Origin: Lasiosphaeris hirsuta | Lineage: Eukaryota > Ascomycota > Sordariomycetes > Sordariales > Lasiosphaeriaceae | Direction of reading: 5' to 3' | DNA: 64,000 nucleotides | Assembly: GCA_030549175.1 (NCBI GenBank) | Contig: JAUKUA010000003.1 | Coordinates: 2,852,001-2,916,000 of the forward strand | Shown here: positions 35,992 through 48,046 of the stretch, one piece after another | How positions within the stretch are numbered: position 1 is the first letter of the stretch | Layout: each line of letters begins with the position of its first letter | The notes under the pieces: generated by a model | Told to the model about the DNA's origin: nothing | The model's database searches: none | Seen by the model: the letters and a program-made list of their open reading frames with translations, nothing else | Program-made: the position numbers and the translations under genes

Positions 35992-38900
35992 TCACTTCTC
36001 CGCGCCAGCCTCCCGGGCTCTCAAGTCCTCCCACTCCTGCTGGCACTGCATCCACGCAACGGCCCTCTTCTTAGGATCGATGCGCTTCACAACGAACCAG
36101 AACCGACCGCTCACCGGCCGGTGGTCCGAGACCCGCACCTCATGCCGCCGGTAGTCGAGCTGTTCTATCCTGCCTCTGCTGCTGCGGAATAGCAGCCTGT
36201 CGCACCACGCCGGGCTCCGCTTCTTCTCGCTCGAATCGTAATTGTCTGTCCCGACGTCATACTTGTACGTCGGTGCGAATGTAATGGGCAGCTCTTCAAA
36301 CGCTCGTAACCTAAACGCCGGGTTCCGCCGCCTAGCAACGAGCAGTTGATCGCGCTCAAGCAGCTTACTCAAATTGCCCGATTTGACAGCCGTCACCACT
36401 GTGTCGCGGCTCATGGTGTCGATACGGTAATTGAGGTCACCATTCAAGAGACAGAGCTCGTGATCTAAAATCATTGTGCCGTCGCCACCACCCACGTACG
36501 TGTCAATCCGCGTTGCTGGGTCCCGTTCCCCCTGAAAGACAGGGGCTTCGAGAATGGCTGCGATATCGTTATGCCGATGGTTTGCGCCGGACTGGCCTGC
36601 AGCGAGATGGCAGTTAATAAAGCAGAGTGACGTGTCATCGATCGTGAAGCGCACAACAATAGCCCCCTTATTCCCGTGCAGACCGCCCATGCCGCGTTTT
36701 ACTTCAGCACTGCTGAGGTTGCTGATGCGGTCCCGTAGATCCGCCTTGACGAAGATGCAAGTAAACAAACCAACTAGGGGTGCAGTGTGAAGGAGGTGGT
36801 ATAAGTCACCCGACATATAATCGTCGAGGCAACGGATAAGAAAGTCACGCCAGTCACGGTACTGATGGCTCATCCGTTCTTGATCAGATCCCTCCTTCTT
36901 TTTAGGTTTCAGAAAACGCTCTGTTTCATCAGTTAGCGACTCTTCCGTCGGCCGAGGCAGACCCCCTTTCCATGAGAGGGGGAGATTTGGGAAACTCACT
37001 AGCTGTAGCTGTCTTGTCCTCCAGGTCTACGAGCTCCTGGAACCCAAAAACGAGAATATCAGGTGAGCCGCTATCCTGTAGGAGGTTCTGAAAAAAGCTG
37101 GCATCGCTGTCCGAGTAGCGGAGGCTGTTCGGTGTCGAAGCACCCGCATTCCACGTCAGGATGAGCGCCTTTAGCTTTTCCATACTGCAGTACGATACGT
37201 CCTTGTTCTTCATCTCGCACGATAGCCAATCTTCCTGCAGTAGACCATCCCAGCTGCGCAACATGTTATCGGCGCCGAGGGAGACGACTTGGTATCGGTC
37301 CAGCTTATAGACGCTTGACCTGTCGGCAATGAGCTTCACAACAGGGTTCTCGTGGGCCTGCCAGTCCTTCTTCACAGCCCAAGGCATCTGTCCCATGTCG
37401 TATACGCATATCTTGCCCGTGTTGTACCCGGCCCACATATACTGACCAACTCCAGCAAGAGAGTTGATCTTGTACTGGCTGATGCTCATCACGCCCAAGC
37501 AGGAGTAGTCGGTTCTTGAGTAGATGCTTACTTTTCCGTCTGTATGACCAAAGTAGACCTTTTCGGGTTCTGATGTGATGACGGTCCCCGAGGTAACATC
37601 ACCAGCGCTCTCTTGAGAAAGCGGCCGGATTAGCACCTGAAACTGTGCCTTGCCCTCTACGGTTGGCAGAAACACGCGAATATCTTTGCCCGTGGCGTGC
37701 CAAAGCTCGTCGCCTACAACCATGGAAAACAAATGTCCCTTGGGTACGCGGAAAGATTGGCTAGGGTTATTGAGCAGATCAGGGACGCCGCTCTCGCCAG
37801 GTCCCCAAACATGAAGAGTTCCACTTTCGTCAAGAGTCCAAAGCTCGGTAAAATGCCTGTAAATCTTGATGATTTCATGTCGCCCATGGGCGTTTGGTCT
37901 GTTATTAACGATGCTCTGAGTGGCGATATCGGCCTCCATGAGCTCGCCGAAGTTGTTCCCCACCCACACACGCTGGCCCTCCTCACTCACATTCGCCCCA
38001 GGTTTGAAGGTCACAGATGACCCTCTCGTACCTTCTCCCATGGCCAAACTCATCAGGAGCTCGCCGTCAAGGAGGCTCCACACCCGAGTGTAGGTGCCTG
38101 TCGTGCAGACCAGCTCGCCACACACATCGAACACTCGGCCGTCATATTTCGTGTGGATCTCGTGCACACCTTTGCTGATGTACGGTTTGCTGCGGTTGGT
38201 ATTGGATGCATCGGGATACACTGTCGTCGTAAGTGGCATCGATGATTCCGGTTTGGCCGGTCCCCCACCCCCTATCATAACAGGGTTTGCATGTGCATCT
38301 CCCGAGCGAGTATCACCGATCCCCGAGATGGGGGTTAATGGCATGCGAAATTCGGCCGGGACCCTGCTAGAAGTCCTGTCCACAGTCATGGACCTAACAT
38401 GCGTTCTCGTGGGAGGCGGAGGCAATTGGGATGTGGGCGTGGAAGCAACTCTTTTCTGTGGCGGAGTGCCCGCGGGATTCATTTCGGGGATTGTTGTGTT
38501 AGCACCGGACCTTGGAGGTCGTGGCGGTGGCGCCATTAGAATATTCTGGCCGCGGCTGGGCTCCATGATGCTCAGCGGCCGTGCTGGAAGCGCGGGTCGT
38601 TGCTCGCCAGTGATTTGTGGCGAGATGAGCCCCCTTGCACTGCCGTTTACATCATCTCTATCTCGCCTCCTGTTGGCTAGTGAGTGGTGAATAGGCGGAG
38701 GTTCGAACCCGACATGGAACGTCTTTGCTCTACCAAGTCCAAGTCCTTCCGGATTCGGCCGCGGCCGGGTAGGGAGCATGGGTGGAAGCTCCTCTTCCTC
38801 TTCGGGGGTGCCGCTACTACTACCTGGCGGGCTGTTAAAGGGGGAGATCATGTCTTTGTTGAACCGGCTTTTCAGCTCGAAGGCCTGGCTGGCCTCGGCG

Positions 38901-39654
38901 ATGTATGACGAGCGAGAAGGGATCACCGGTTTCTCTGCTCTGTTGATTGGAGGAGGAATAGGCCTGGTCTCCTTGATCTCTCGCTCTCGTCTCAGCTCTC
39001 CCGACCGGCGTGGAGGGGGCGGCGATGGGGGTTGAGACGGGCCTAGGCGGGGTGACCTTCGTGGCTCAAGAACGGGGGTATGTGGACGGCTGGGTATCCG
39101 AAAATTCCTAGGCCCAGTGGCAGGCGACGATGGCTTAACCAGAGAATCGGTGTTCAGGAACCCAGTCCGGTCACCAGCGCTTGGTGTGTCCGGGCCTCTT
39201 TTTGGCGGCGAGTGTGGTGGCTCGACCAAGAGCGATGGGGGGTGTATAGGACGCGGGCTGACAGCAGGCGGGCCAGGACGGGTAGGCGAGCTAGGCCCGC
39301 TCGTGTTTGGGCCATGGGGATGCAACGTCGAGATGTTCAGCTTGTCCTTGGGCCTCACCTTCGGCACTGCAGGCGGTTCGCGCACCACGGGAGAATTCGC
39401 AGCAGTATCTCGCAGACGGTCGGGCTTTGGGGCGGGCGAAACTGCTCTCGGTGGAGGGGGTCCAGTCTGGGTCTGTGTTGGTGTTAAGGGGTCGCCGGAT
39501 TTGTTCAGATTCTCAAACTTGGCTCGCAGTGATGACACTGGCTTCTAGACTAGCTATCAGTACAGCTTCTTTTCATATCTCCTCAGCTCGTTATCCTGCC
39601 GTGAGTGCTTACGATAGATGAGCCGTCAAGCCCGTCCCTGGCTGGCGGATCCAT
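35992..39654 (-). CDS. Inositol-polyphosphate 5-phosphatase with disordered N-terminus and propeller
   Basis: Exons 39654-39613, 39544-37000 and 36920-35992 give 1171 residues. The first 400 or so residues are Pro/Ser/Arg-rich and disordered with many PxxP motifs (PPPRPPRSG, LPPPPTRTH). Residues of about 430-770 read as a beta-propeller of WD-like units (TYTRVWSLLDGELL, YMWAGYNTGKICVYD). The C-terminal catalytic domain has LTWNAG, FGFQELVDL, LNGDLNYRI, RSPAWCDRLL and SDHRPVSG, the metal and phosphate-binding motifs of 5-phosphatases acting on PI(4,5)P2 or soluble inositol phosphates. There is no Sac domain, so it is not a synaptojanin; the layout matches fungal WD-5-phosphatases. The start at 39654 comes from a 42-nt exon 1 reading into KPVSSLRAKFENL. 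Confidence 0.92.
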
Positions 39655-41230
39655 GGCGGGGAGGTTGCAAACGGCAGGTTTTGGGTTGCTGGCGAGCAGC
39701 CCATCACACGCGAACGGCGCCTCTCATGGATCTCGGGCAGCAGGGCGGGCGGTGTAGACAGTGAACGGAGTGGGAACAGCGAGCGGACGGGTATTGAAAA
39801 GTTTCGCATTGGCAGACGGGCGACAGGCGGTGGCAACAGCGTCGGTCTTGGACGGAATCTGGTACGGAATTTAGTGTCAAATTCACGTTTCCGGCGCCGA
39901 AATTCCAACAATGCCAGCAGAGGGGCTAGCCGTCGGTTGGTGGACTGGGGGCTGCGTGAATGGGAGGATTACGATGCCCGTCCTGGGCTGCTCCCTGGCT
40001 GGAATTATAGTGCTGTGGCAGAGGCCCGAGGCACCTGTCGGGGACAGCTGGTTTGGTGCCCCTCTGCGGGCTCCCTGAGACTGACACACCGTCCCAACAT
40101 GAGCCCCACCTTGCCCCTACAGCCAGGAACGTCAACTTGCCAAGTTCCACCATGTTGGATCCATCAACTTATCACCTGCAACCAGTTCCAAGTTTGCTCT
40201 GTGCACCGCGCCGCACGCCGCTCGCCACACGCCAACACAAGCGGGACAGGGAACACGAGAGCATGCAGACCACCTGAGACCTGGGGAAAGGAGCAAGGGG
40301 GACAGCCTAATTTGTCCCGAGATGTCCTTCCAGAAGAATGGGCTCGCTTCCAGCATCGTAATTAGGCGCAGCGCGGCCTAAGGTATTCTCCCAAGATGAA
40401 GATGCCCGGTGTCTACGGTCCTAGACGGAGTGTCTTCTTTCCTAAGATGTTCCCTCGGTGATTCTGGGCTACCCATGTTGAAGTCGAGGCTATCTCTGCC
40501 CATCTCTTGTAAATTCCGTTTCGACTCTTGACACTGGTAGTATTCCCGCCAACCACCTGCGCTGGCGTGCAGGTGAAACAAGTGCCTCCAAACGAGAACT
40601 GATGAAGGCCTTCCGGAAAGCCACGCCGAGGTCTATCCTACCCGTGTTGACAGCTCGGGTCACCGTAGTCAGCAGCACCCAGCATGATGTACGGGGTTGC
40701 CTGGGTGGACAACTCCATCATCCTCCTGCCCTAACACGAATACCTTGTCCTGTGGAAGCATTCCTGCGGATGGATCGCATGTCCTCAATTCCCTGTGTGA
40801 GTTTCAAGGTCGATAGATACTATGAATCAATGGGAATTAGGTATGTTGGTGAAACGCACCATGATCTGGTTAAGCAACACCAGCTGCGCTAACCCTGGAG
40901 CCCTGCCTGCACCTCGTCCAGGTTGCACGAGAAGCTCCCGGGATTGGCTGCGCTACATAAGGTAAAGGAAGCCTACCTACCTGGCTGGCCGCTGTGGGGG
41001 GTTGCGGCCGGCAAGTTCCTTCCAATCAGGCCCTCATTGGATCCACCTGGCCAAACAGCAGACACTGGCCAAAGCTCTTGTCGACGCATCACCCCATCTC
41101 TAAAAAGTTGAATGATCCAAGTCTTGATGCTGCTGATAATTGTCCCTTGCCCCAACTTTCCACCTCGACCTGCCAAATTACCGTTTCGCCATCAACCCAT
41201 AGCAGAGAGGAACTGCCAATTACCGCAAAT
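39655..41230. promoter_or_regulatory. Divergent 1.6-kb upstream region
   Basis: Lies between the 5-phosphatase and the small DUF4748-type gene, transcribed outward. A 163-codon plus-strand frame (39874-40365) lacks any domain signal and is not called. Confidence 0.5.
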
Positions 41231-41819
41231 ATGAATACCGTAGGCCTATTTTCCCATTTCGTGACTGATTACCGTGTTCTTTGCTAACCCTAAAATTTAC
41301 AGGTCAAGTCATTCTGGTGAGAAGCTGCATACGTCACCGAAGCGATCCTAACCCTATCCAAATCTAACCAGCGGCTATCCTCTAGGGTTGGCTGGGGAGC
41401 ACTGTGTCTTGGTATGTCGAACTCGCGTCCCAATGGATAAACGTTCCCAATGTCACTTACAAATCTCGAACTACACAGCGGGCGGAGGCGCATATGTATT
41501 CGCGAAGCGCAGCATCGATGCCGATCGCCGGACCCGACTCGAGGAGCAACGGAGGAAGAAGAGCATGGCCGAGTCGCTCGAATATTCACAAAATGTCCCG
41601 AGCCGACCGCTATCGTCGGCAACCATGGGCGGCACGGGCACTATTACCAACGGAGGACCGGCAAGGACAGACGCCGCTGGGTCTCCCAGTCAAGAGTCGA
41701 GCAACGACCCGGCACCCACGAGACATGCGCCGGCCACAGAAGGCGAGCGGGTAGTAGAGAAGAGCAAGTACGAGAGTAGTGTACCGTTTAGGAGTCCAAA
41801 GGGCGACCGGTTCTCGTAG
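41231..41819 (+). CDS. Small membrane protein, DUF4748-like
   Basis: Four exons, 41231-41239 (MNT), 41303-41316, 41386-41411 and 41479-41819, give 129 residues. The spliced N-terminus reads MNTVKSFWVGWGALCLAGGG, a short start plus one hydrophobic helix, then AYVFAKRSIDADRRTRLEEQRRKK and a disordered polar tail ending KYESSVPFRSPKGDRFS. This helix-then-KRSIDADR pattern recalls the fungal DUF4748 family of small, probably mitochondrial, proteins of unknown function; the family name is from memory and should be confirmed. The first three exons are 9, 14 and 26 nt, each intron has a branch site (gctaac, ctaac), and the phases close exactly, which argues strongly for the model. Confidence 0.75.
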
Positions 41820-42473
41820 ACAACAAGGGCGGCAGGATGGCTGTATGAGAGACGAAACATTGCCGCCAGGATGCTAATGGTTGGCATGGATATTCTGCAC
41901 GCCAGAGTTAATTGTGCTCTTTGTAAATATGCAATGATTATGAAGACAAAACACAACAGTTCGACCTCGACTCCAGCTGTGGGTGTAGAGGCAAGTCGAA
42001 TCATTTCTAGGTAGCTCGAAGATAACTCCCTACTCTGGCCCCATGTTCCAATATCTTCTGTATTTTTTCCCACCGAGAGTGACGTCAGACATGTCGAATT
42101 GGAACTGCGAACTTTATACAGCTTGAAGGACATTATTTTGCGTACCTTTATGCAGTATATTACATAAGCCCCTTTAGTCGCATGTCAATGGCTTCCCTAA
42201 CTTTTTATGCATGAGCTCTCTCCAAGTCAGCCAAGCCCGCAGGGATCTCGAGGCCTTGCTTGGCGCAACAAGAACAAAGCGGCACTCTCCGTTCATGCCA
42301 GAGCACCAACAGATCATCGCCAGAACACAACCACTTGGTGCTGCGACAGGACTCGGCGCACCCCGCCTTGCACGGATCTCACTTTCTTTCTCTTTGTCTC
42401 TCACAAAATTAACAAAAGAGCGCGATACCGGCTCGACAAAAGCATATAACTATCGCAACGGCGCCGAGGCGCC
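41820..42473. other. Intergenic, tandem plus-strand genes
   Basis: Contains a pyrimidine-rich patch (about 42378-42402) roughly 75 nt upstream of the CID gene start, as is common in fungal promoters. No gene is seen. Confidence 0.5.
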
Positions 42474-44368
42474 ATGGCATCGGCAGAGCTGACAGTCGCA
42501 AAGGCGGCGCTCTCTGGGGCGCTGTTCCGCGCTGATCCGCGCTCGTGCTCGCGCGACGAAATCGAGTCGATGCTTGCCCTCCTCAGCTCAGCCGTCAACG
42601 AGTGCTCGCCTCCCAATGTCCAGGTTTGACAACACATGCTTTTTCATATGCGTCACTTCGCTGTATGACCGATGGCTAAATTCTGCGTAATGCCCCCCCT
42701 CGCCCTGTGTAGAAATTCAAGCATTGGGCACTCAGCAATCTGGTCCCGTCATCGACCCGCGTTGGTCCCTTCTGCAAATATCTCGTAGCCCTGGTCGGCT
42801 CCTTTGGAGGAGACGCCGAAAGCACCCGCGGCCTCCCGCCGCTCCCGCAGTCAAAAAGATCGCGCGTACCGTCTACAAAGCGCAAGCGCCTTCACGTCCT
42901 CTACATCCTGAACGACATACTCTATCATGTCAAGTTCCGGACCCGCGATGAATCCTTCGCTGAGAAGCTGGAGCCAACCCTTCCACCTCTCGTCAGGAGC
43001 GCCGCCTCGTTCTCCAATAGTCCCAAACAGATTAGGAAAATTCAAGACTTGATCGCATTATGGGAGGAACAAAGATACTTCCCCGGCCCCTTCGTTGCGA
43101 AGCTTCGGGCTGCCATCGACGAAAGTCCATCGCCAGGTAACTCGGCCCAGGACCCACAAGCCGCCAACACGGCCAACTCGATCAGCAAGGCTGCCAAGGC
43201 CGCCCCCTTCGTTATGCCACATACACATGGAGACCCGTCGACGCCGTGGTACGATCTACCAGCTGGGAATTGGCTTCCTGTTCTAGAGCCAAATTCGACC
43301 CGACCAATAAATCCCACTATGATCAAGCCGCTCGTGTTATCAGCAGGACCCGCCGACAAAACCCTCGTGCAGGCGGTGAAGAAGCTCCTCGTTGATGTGG
43401 AAAAGGTCTACACAAAAGAAGCGAGCTTAGATGGCCCGCCACCCGACATTGGCCAGATGGGAGAGTCCGTTGAAGTTGACGAAATTGACGGGGATGTAAC
43501 AGGGGGCGACACCTATTACGGCTGGTCTCAAGCCTTTTGCAAGAAGATGAGAGCTCGGAAAAGAGGGGACGATGCCAGTGACGGAGGCTATGATCGTGGC
43601 AGAAGGTTTACACGATCGCAGCGATCTTGCAGCGGATCGGCGAGCCGTTCTCGTTCGCCGCGCCGTAGCCGGAGTGACGACTCCAGAAGTCCAGCCCGAC
43701 CCGCATTCAAGCGCACACGGCGGTCAGGCTCGCCTTCAACCAGAAACCGGACGCGCAGTCGCAGTCGAAGTTGGAGCCGAAGCCGTAGCCCAGGGCCGGA
43801 CGGGAGTTCCAATCGCCGTAGGAATCGTAGCTATCGAAGGTCACCAAGTCACTCTAGATCTAGATCGAGATCTCCCTCACGAGCCCAAGGATTCCAGCCA
43901 AAGAGTCCCAGCTTTGGTTCCCGCTCTCCAAGCCGGTCTCCCATATCTCCTGGCCGGACTCCTCAGCCCCCTATCGGCCTGCCGCCTCGTCCCTTCAATA
44001 CCGTCTTCGCGTCGCCAGGCTCGCAATCTGGCAACTTTCATCAGCCACCACATATTTCTTACCCTATCCCCCCTCCGCCAATACCGCCCCAGGGAAACTT
44101 TGGACATTTCCCGGTACCACCACCCCCCCCGCCTATGAATTATCATGGACAGTGGCCTCCCCCGCCACCCATGCCGATGGGTGTACAGCCCCCGCACAAT
44201 TTCTTCCCAGGAGGAAATGTTCCGCCCCAGTTTATGGGAGGCTGGGCCGCACCGCCGCCTCCGCAGGACCAAAACATGCATCACTCCAGCCGAGGGGGCA
44301 ATGGCGGTTACAGAGGTCCGTCCGGTGGGCGAGGCGGAGGGTACGGGCGGGGTGGCGGAAGGTGGTGA
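42474..44368 (+). CDS. CID-domain, SR-rich RNA-processing protein
   Basis: Exons 42474-42623 and 42713-44368 give 601 residues. The first 150 residues or so form a CTD-interaction (RPR/CID) domain of the type that reads the RNA polymerase II tail (VAKAALSGALF, KFKHWALSNLVPSS, HVLYILNDILYHV, IRKIQDLIALWEEQRYF). The middle has PWYDLPAGNWLP and a short helical region, followed by an RS-rich stretch (about residues 290-400, many RSRS/SRSP), then Pro-rich and Gly/Arg-rich tails (PPPPPMNY, GGRGGGYGRGGGRW). The layout resembles animal CHERP and fungal CID/SR proteins linked to splicing or 3' processing. I do not know a standard fungal symbol. Confidence 0.85.
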
Positions 44369-45792
44369 TCGGCTGGTAGGGGAGCCCCGCCTGGACATGC
44401 GAGTCTGCTCCGCAGAGTTCTGATTGTCATGTAGTTATCATATAATTGTGCGGTTCATACAATGGTTGAGACGATTAACCCACTGTGGTCAAGCCCATTG
44501 TTCGATAGTGAAATGTGTGGCTGCGGGAAATATTGACTAGCAAATGTTTGTTAGACACCTATCGTGTTGTAGATATCTGATCTGATTCTTGTTATCCCTA
44601 GATATCCAGCGCCGCTGATTTACCAAATTGCAGTTTCAAGACATAACACATAATCAATATATTGGTTGATGAGGCATGTTTAACCGCGATTTGTCCCAAG
44701 AGAGCGAGGGAAAGGCATTTACACAACGTCGCTCTCGCTCCCTCAGCCCCCAACGCGATACCTATATCCCTCCAGTTCTCGCATTGTCCAGACGATGGGG
44801 GCCAACAAACCAACTCTACATCGGCGCAATCATAAACTCACAAAAAGATTTTGTGAGTTTCCGTTTCAGTCATGTCCATTCCAATACACACTTTGGCCTT
44901 TTTGTTGAATTTGTCTTTCATTTCATTTCAACCCCAGGCCATCCATAGCGAATCGGAAAAAGAAAAACTCAAAACTCAAAGCAACAAAGTCAGGCTCCGT
45001 ATCCCTCCTCTATCAAAGTGGTGACCGTGAGAATAAGGAAAAAAAAGCACTCTCCAGTCTCGGAATACCAACCCGTGAGGGAAGGAATGGGACAAATCGA
45101 AGCTCGCTCCCAGCCCACGGAGGTTTGACTGCTGTTCCCCTTTTTTTCTCCACACGTCCAACAATAAATACCAGCGCTTCTCTTCCACCCGTCATCCTTC
45201 CTGTCGAAATTTCCCGCCCCCTCCCTCCTCCACACCCACCGCTAGCAAATATACCTTGACACATGTCATAGAATTCGCCCCATCTGGCAAAGCGATTCAT
45301 TGTAGGTCCGACTATGGAAAGACGAAGACGGTGAAAGCAAATTAGAAGGACATCCTCAGGTGTACCCCCTTCCATGCCCAGCCAGTCTTTTACACCAATT
45401 CAACAATGACAAGCTCCGTCACGTATGCCGTCGATCTCGGGAATTTCTTCTTCAAACCCCATGCCCAGCCAGCGCGTCCCCGACAGTGGCAATGAAGCCT
45501 CCCTCCGGCAATACGCAGAATAGATGTCTCGATGCCGTATGTACTCTCGTCGAAACCCCAAAAATATCAACGACGAAATCAGGATGTATGCATGGTTTGT
45601 GTCTTCTGCGATGTTGACAAACTCCCCGGTGGATTATCCCAAGCTTCTGGCACGAAACCGATGCCGGTTATCTCCTTGATCATGTCGATATCTCATCGCC
45701 AACCAAAGTGCTGAAGCCAAATGGCGAAATGACGACCGTCTGCCGAAGCGCATGAAGCCAGGCGGTTGTCGGAGGCAGTTGCGGTAATTTTA
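44369..45792. other. Convergent 1.4-kb intergenic region
   Basis: Lies between two convergent genes. Open frames here lack family signal, and I see nothing supportable beyond the two 3' ends. Confidence 0.5.
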
Positions 45793-48046
45793 TCACCGCC
45801 CACTCCTAGAGGAGCCTACCGAGTTTTGCCTCTCATGGAGAGTCGGTCGGCGTTCCCGGCGGTCACCGTCTTGCAACTTAAGCGAGTCGAGCCTTTTCTG
45901 GTTGTCCTCGGCCGCGTCTACTTCGTCTAGTCGAGGCAGGGCGTTCGCGGCAGAACGGCCTACGCCCGTTGCGGACCCATTAGCGGATCCGTTGAGCTTC
46001 CTCTTGTTGGCCTGATCCGTGATAGCAGCCCATTTCCTCTCCCGGAGAGCTTCCCTCGCCGAGGCGTTGTTCTGGTGCTCTGTGTACTCGTGGGAGCAGT
46101 CGTCGAAAAGTTGGGGATTGATCTCCATAAAGAGCTTCATGGCGTTGTAGACCATACCATGGATTGTCCTGTGAAAATTGTGAGTTAAAACGTCATAATT
46201 ATACGAGCCAGTGCCTACGAACCTATTCCAATGACCCTTGGAGTTCTCATATAAGGGCGCGAACATGATGGGCAGGATGATGTCCACGTTGTCGCTGACG
46301 AGATTGCAGAAATACTCGTTGTTCCAGAAGTAAAGAGCTCTCTCGGCAACTTGAAAATGGGGACTTGCGACGGACTTTGCCAGTTGGTGGAACAGCGGTT
46401 CCTGAACCTTGGCGAACTCGGCCGGATCCATGACCTCGAAGATATCTTCCACTTCGTTGAGGAACATGACCTCCTTGGTGCTGTTGACTTTGGGCCAGTA
46501 GCGCAAGAGACCAAGCACAACCTGAAGTGATATATTAGTAATCTCTCAATATTCGAGAACAAGCAGAATAAACGTACCTCCTCTGTTAGAGACGCGTCCT
46601 TCTCCAGGAACTGCACGATGCAATACGCTAGCTGAGGATGGTACATGCTCAAGCTCTTGACCTTGTGAAGGGGTAACAAGACTCTTGTGAGGAAGAGCTT
46701 ATGTTCTTCCTTCAATGGCAGGGCGAATCCATTGATGATGGAACCGAGAATCTCCAGAAGTTCGGCAATGCCATTGAACCTCTCAGTCTCGTAGGTAAAC
46801 TGGAAGAAGACATTGTTGATAGAACGACGAATGAAAGATCTGAGGTTCAAGAATTTTCCGTAGATGCGGTGTAGGGTCGTCTTCAAGAAGTCCCGCTCCC
46901 TAGGATCCTCCGAATCGAAAAGCTCAAGGAGCTGAAGCACGAAGCTATGGTCAATATAGGCCTTGGCAATGTTAGTGTTGAAATCCTGGCTCTCGATAAA
47001 CCGGAGGAAGAATTCGTAGACGACTTGGATATGCGGCCACGCAACTTCCAAAACCGGCTCATCCTCTTCTGGGTCAAATGCCTCGCCTTGAGGATTCATG
47101 GGCGGTGGAATAGGACGGAAGAGATTCTTGGCGAACATTTCGACAACGCGGGGATACATGGGTTCCGTAATGACCTGCCGGTTGTTGGCAACATAGTCAA
47201 GAAGCTCATGGAGAGCCAGCCGCTTGATCTCCTTTGACTTCATGTCGGCGCTGGCATCATTAAAGTCAAAAATGACATTGCACTGCTCAATCTTCTGCAT
47301 AAAGAGCTCCTGGCGGCGGTTAGGAGACACCTCGTGAAAGCCAGGGAGCTTTTCCAGCTCGCGGTGAGCAGATATGTCAAATCGTGAGGAATGTTGCCGT
47401 CTTGGGGTCTTGGGTCCTTCCAGCACATCCTTGGGCGTTTGGTGCAGACGGTCATACATCAGAGACTTCTGACCAGCCTTCGGAGGCGCGAGATCATGCG
47501 GCATAGTCTCAGCAGCACCAGGAGGGGGGACGTGCTACAGCCATTTCATATTAGCTCGATTCCAGCATAACATGTCCTTGCTCTCAAGAGGTCTTACCGG
47601 AGCGCTGGGGCTGATTATGACGGTTGGGGGCAGTGGTCCGAGCCTAGCGGTTGCGCTACCACCATTTGCGCCCTGCGGCGACCCGCCCATGCTGCTGAAT
47701 CTGTCCGGCACACCTGGGGTTTGACCTGAGTTTCCCACCTGGGCAGCAAGAGTGGCATTTCCATGCTCGCCATGGGCCGCATTGTTGGGCGGCAAAGGTT
47801 TGTTGCGAATGTCATTCAAGGTTGAGGTCGATGACGATGGGGTTAAAACTGGCGATTGATTGGCCTCCCTAGAACCGAGAGAGTTCGGCGATGCTGTCCC
47901 ATCCTTCGAATCCCCCTTCTTTTTGGAGGACTTACTCGGGTCCTTTCCTCTCGAAAGCTGTTGAACGGCGGAGTTAGCAATTCGGCCGGCCAAGTATTAC
48001 GGGATAGGATGATAGATCTTACGACTCTTTGGCTGAAACGCTTCAT
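45793..48046 (-). CDS. RTS1: PP2A regulatory subunit B56 (Rts1 type)
   Basis: Exons 48046-48023 (MKRFSQRV), 47957-47598, 47534-46578, 46521-46223 and 46168-45793 give 671 residues. B56 subunits direct protein phosphatase 2A to substrates in cell-cycle, stress and septation control. A Ser/Pro/Asn-rich disordered start (about 1-140) precedes the HEAT-like B56 core, with [76 protein letters not shown] and [22 protein letters not shown]. The C-terminal tail is charged and extends about 60 residues past the core. The short first exon is inferred from a good donor and phase, so the N-terminal eight residues are slightly less sure. Confidence 0.94.

Noticed and set aside
38695..38715. GGTTCGAACCC as the T-loop of a tRNA
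   Set aside because: Lies inside the 5-phosphatase exon, and no acceptor stem or anticodon arm can be formed around it.
33192..39654. A polyketide cluster around the questin-oxidase-like gene
   Set aside because: No PKS, P450, transporter or Zn2Cys6 regulator is present nearby in the window.
39874..40365. 163-codon plus-strand frame in the intergenic gap
   Set aside because: No motif, hydrophobic pattern or splice context; probably chance openness.
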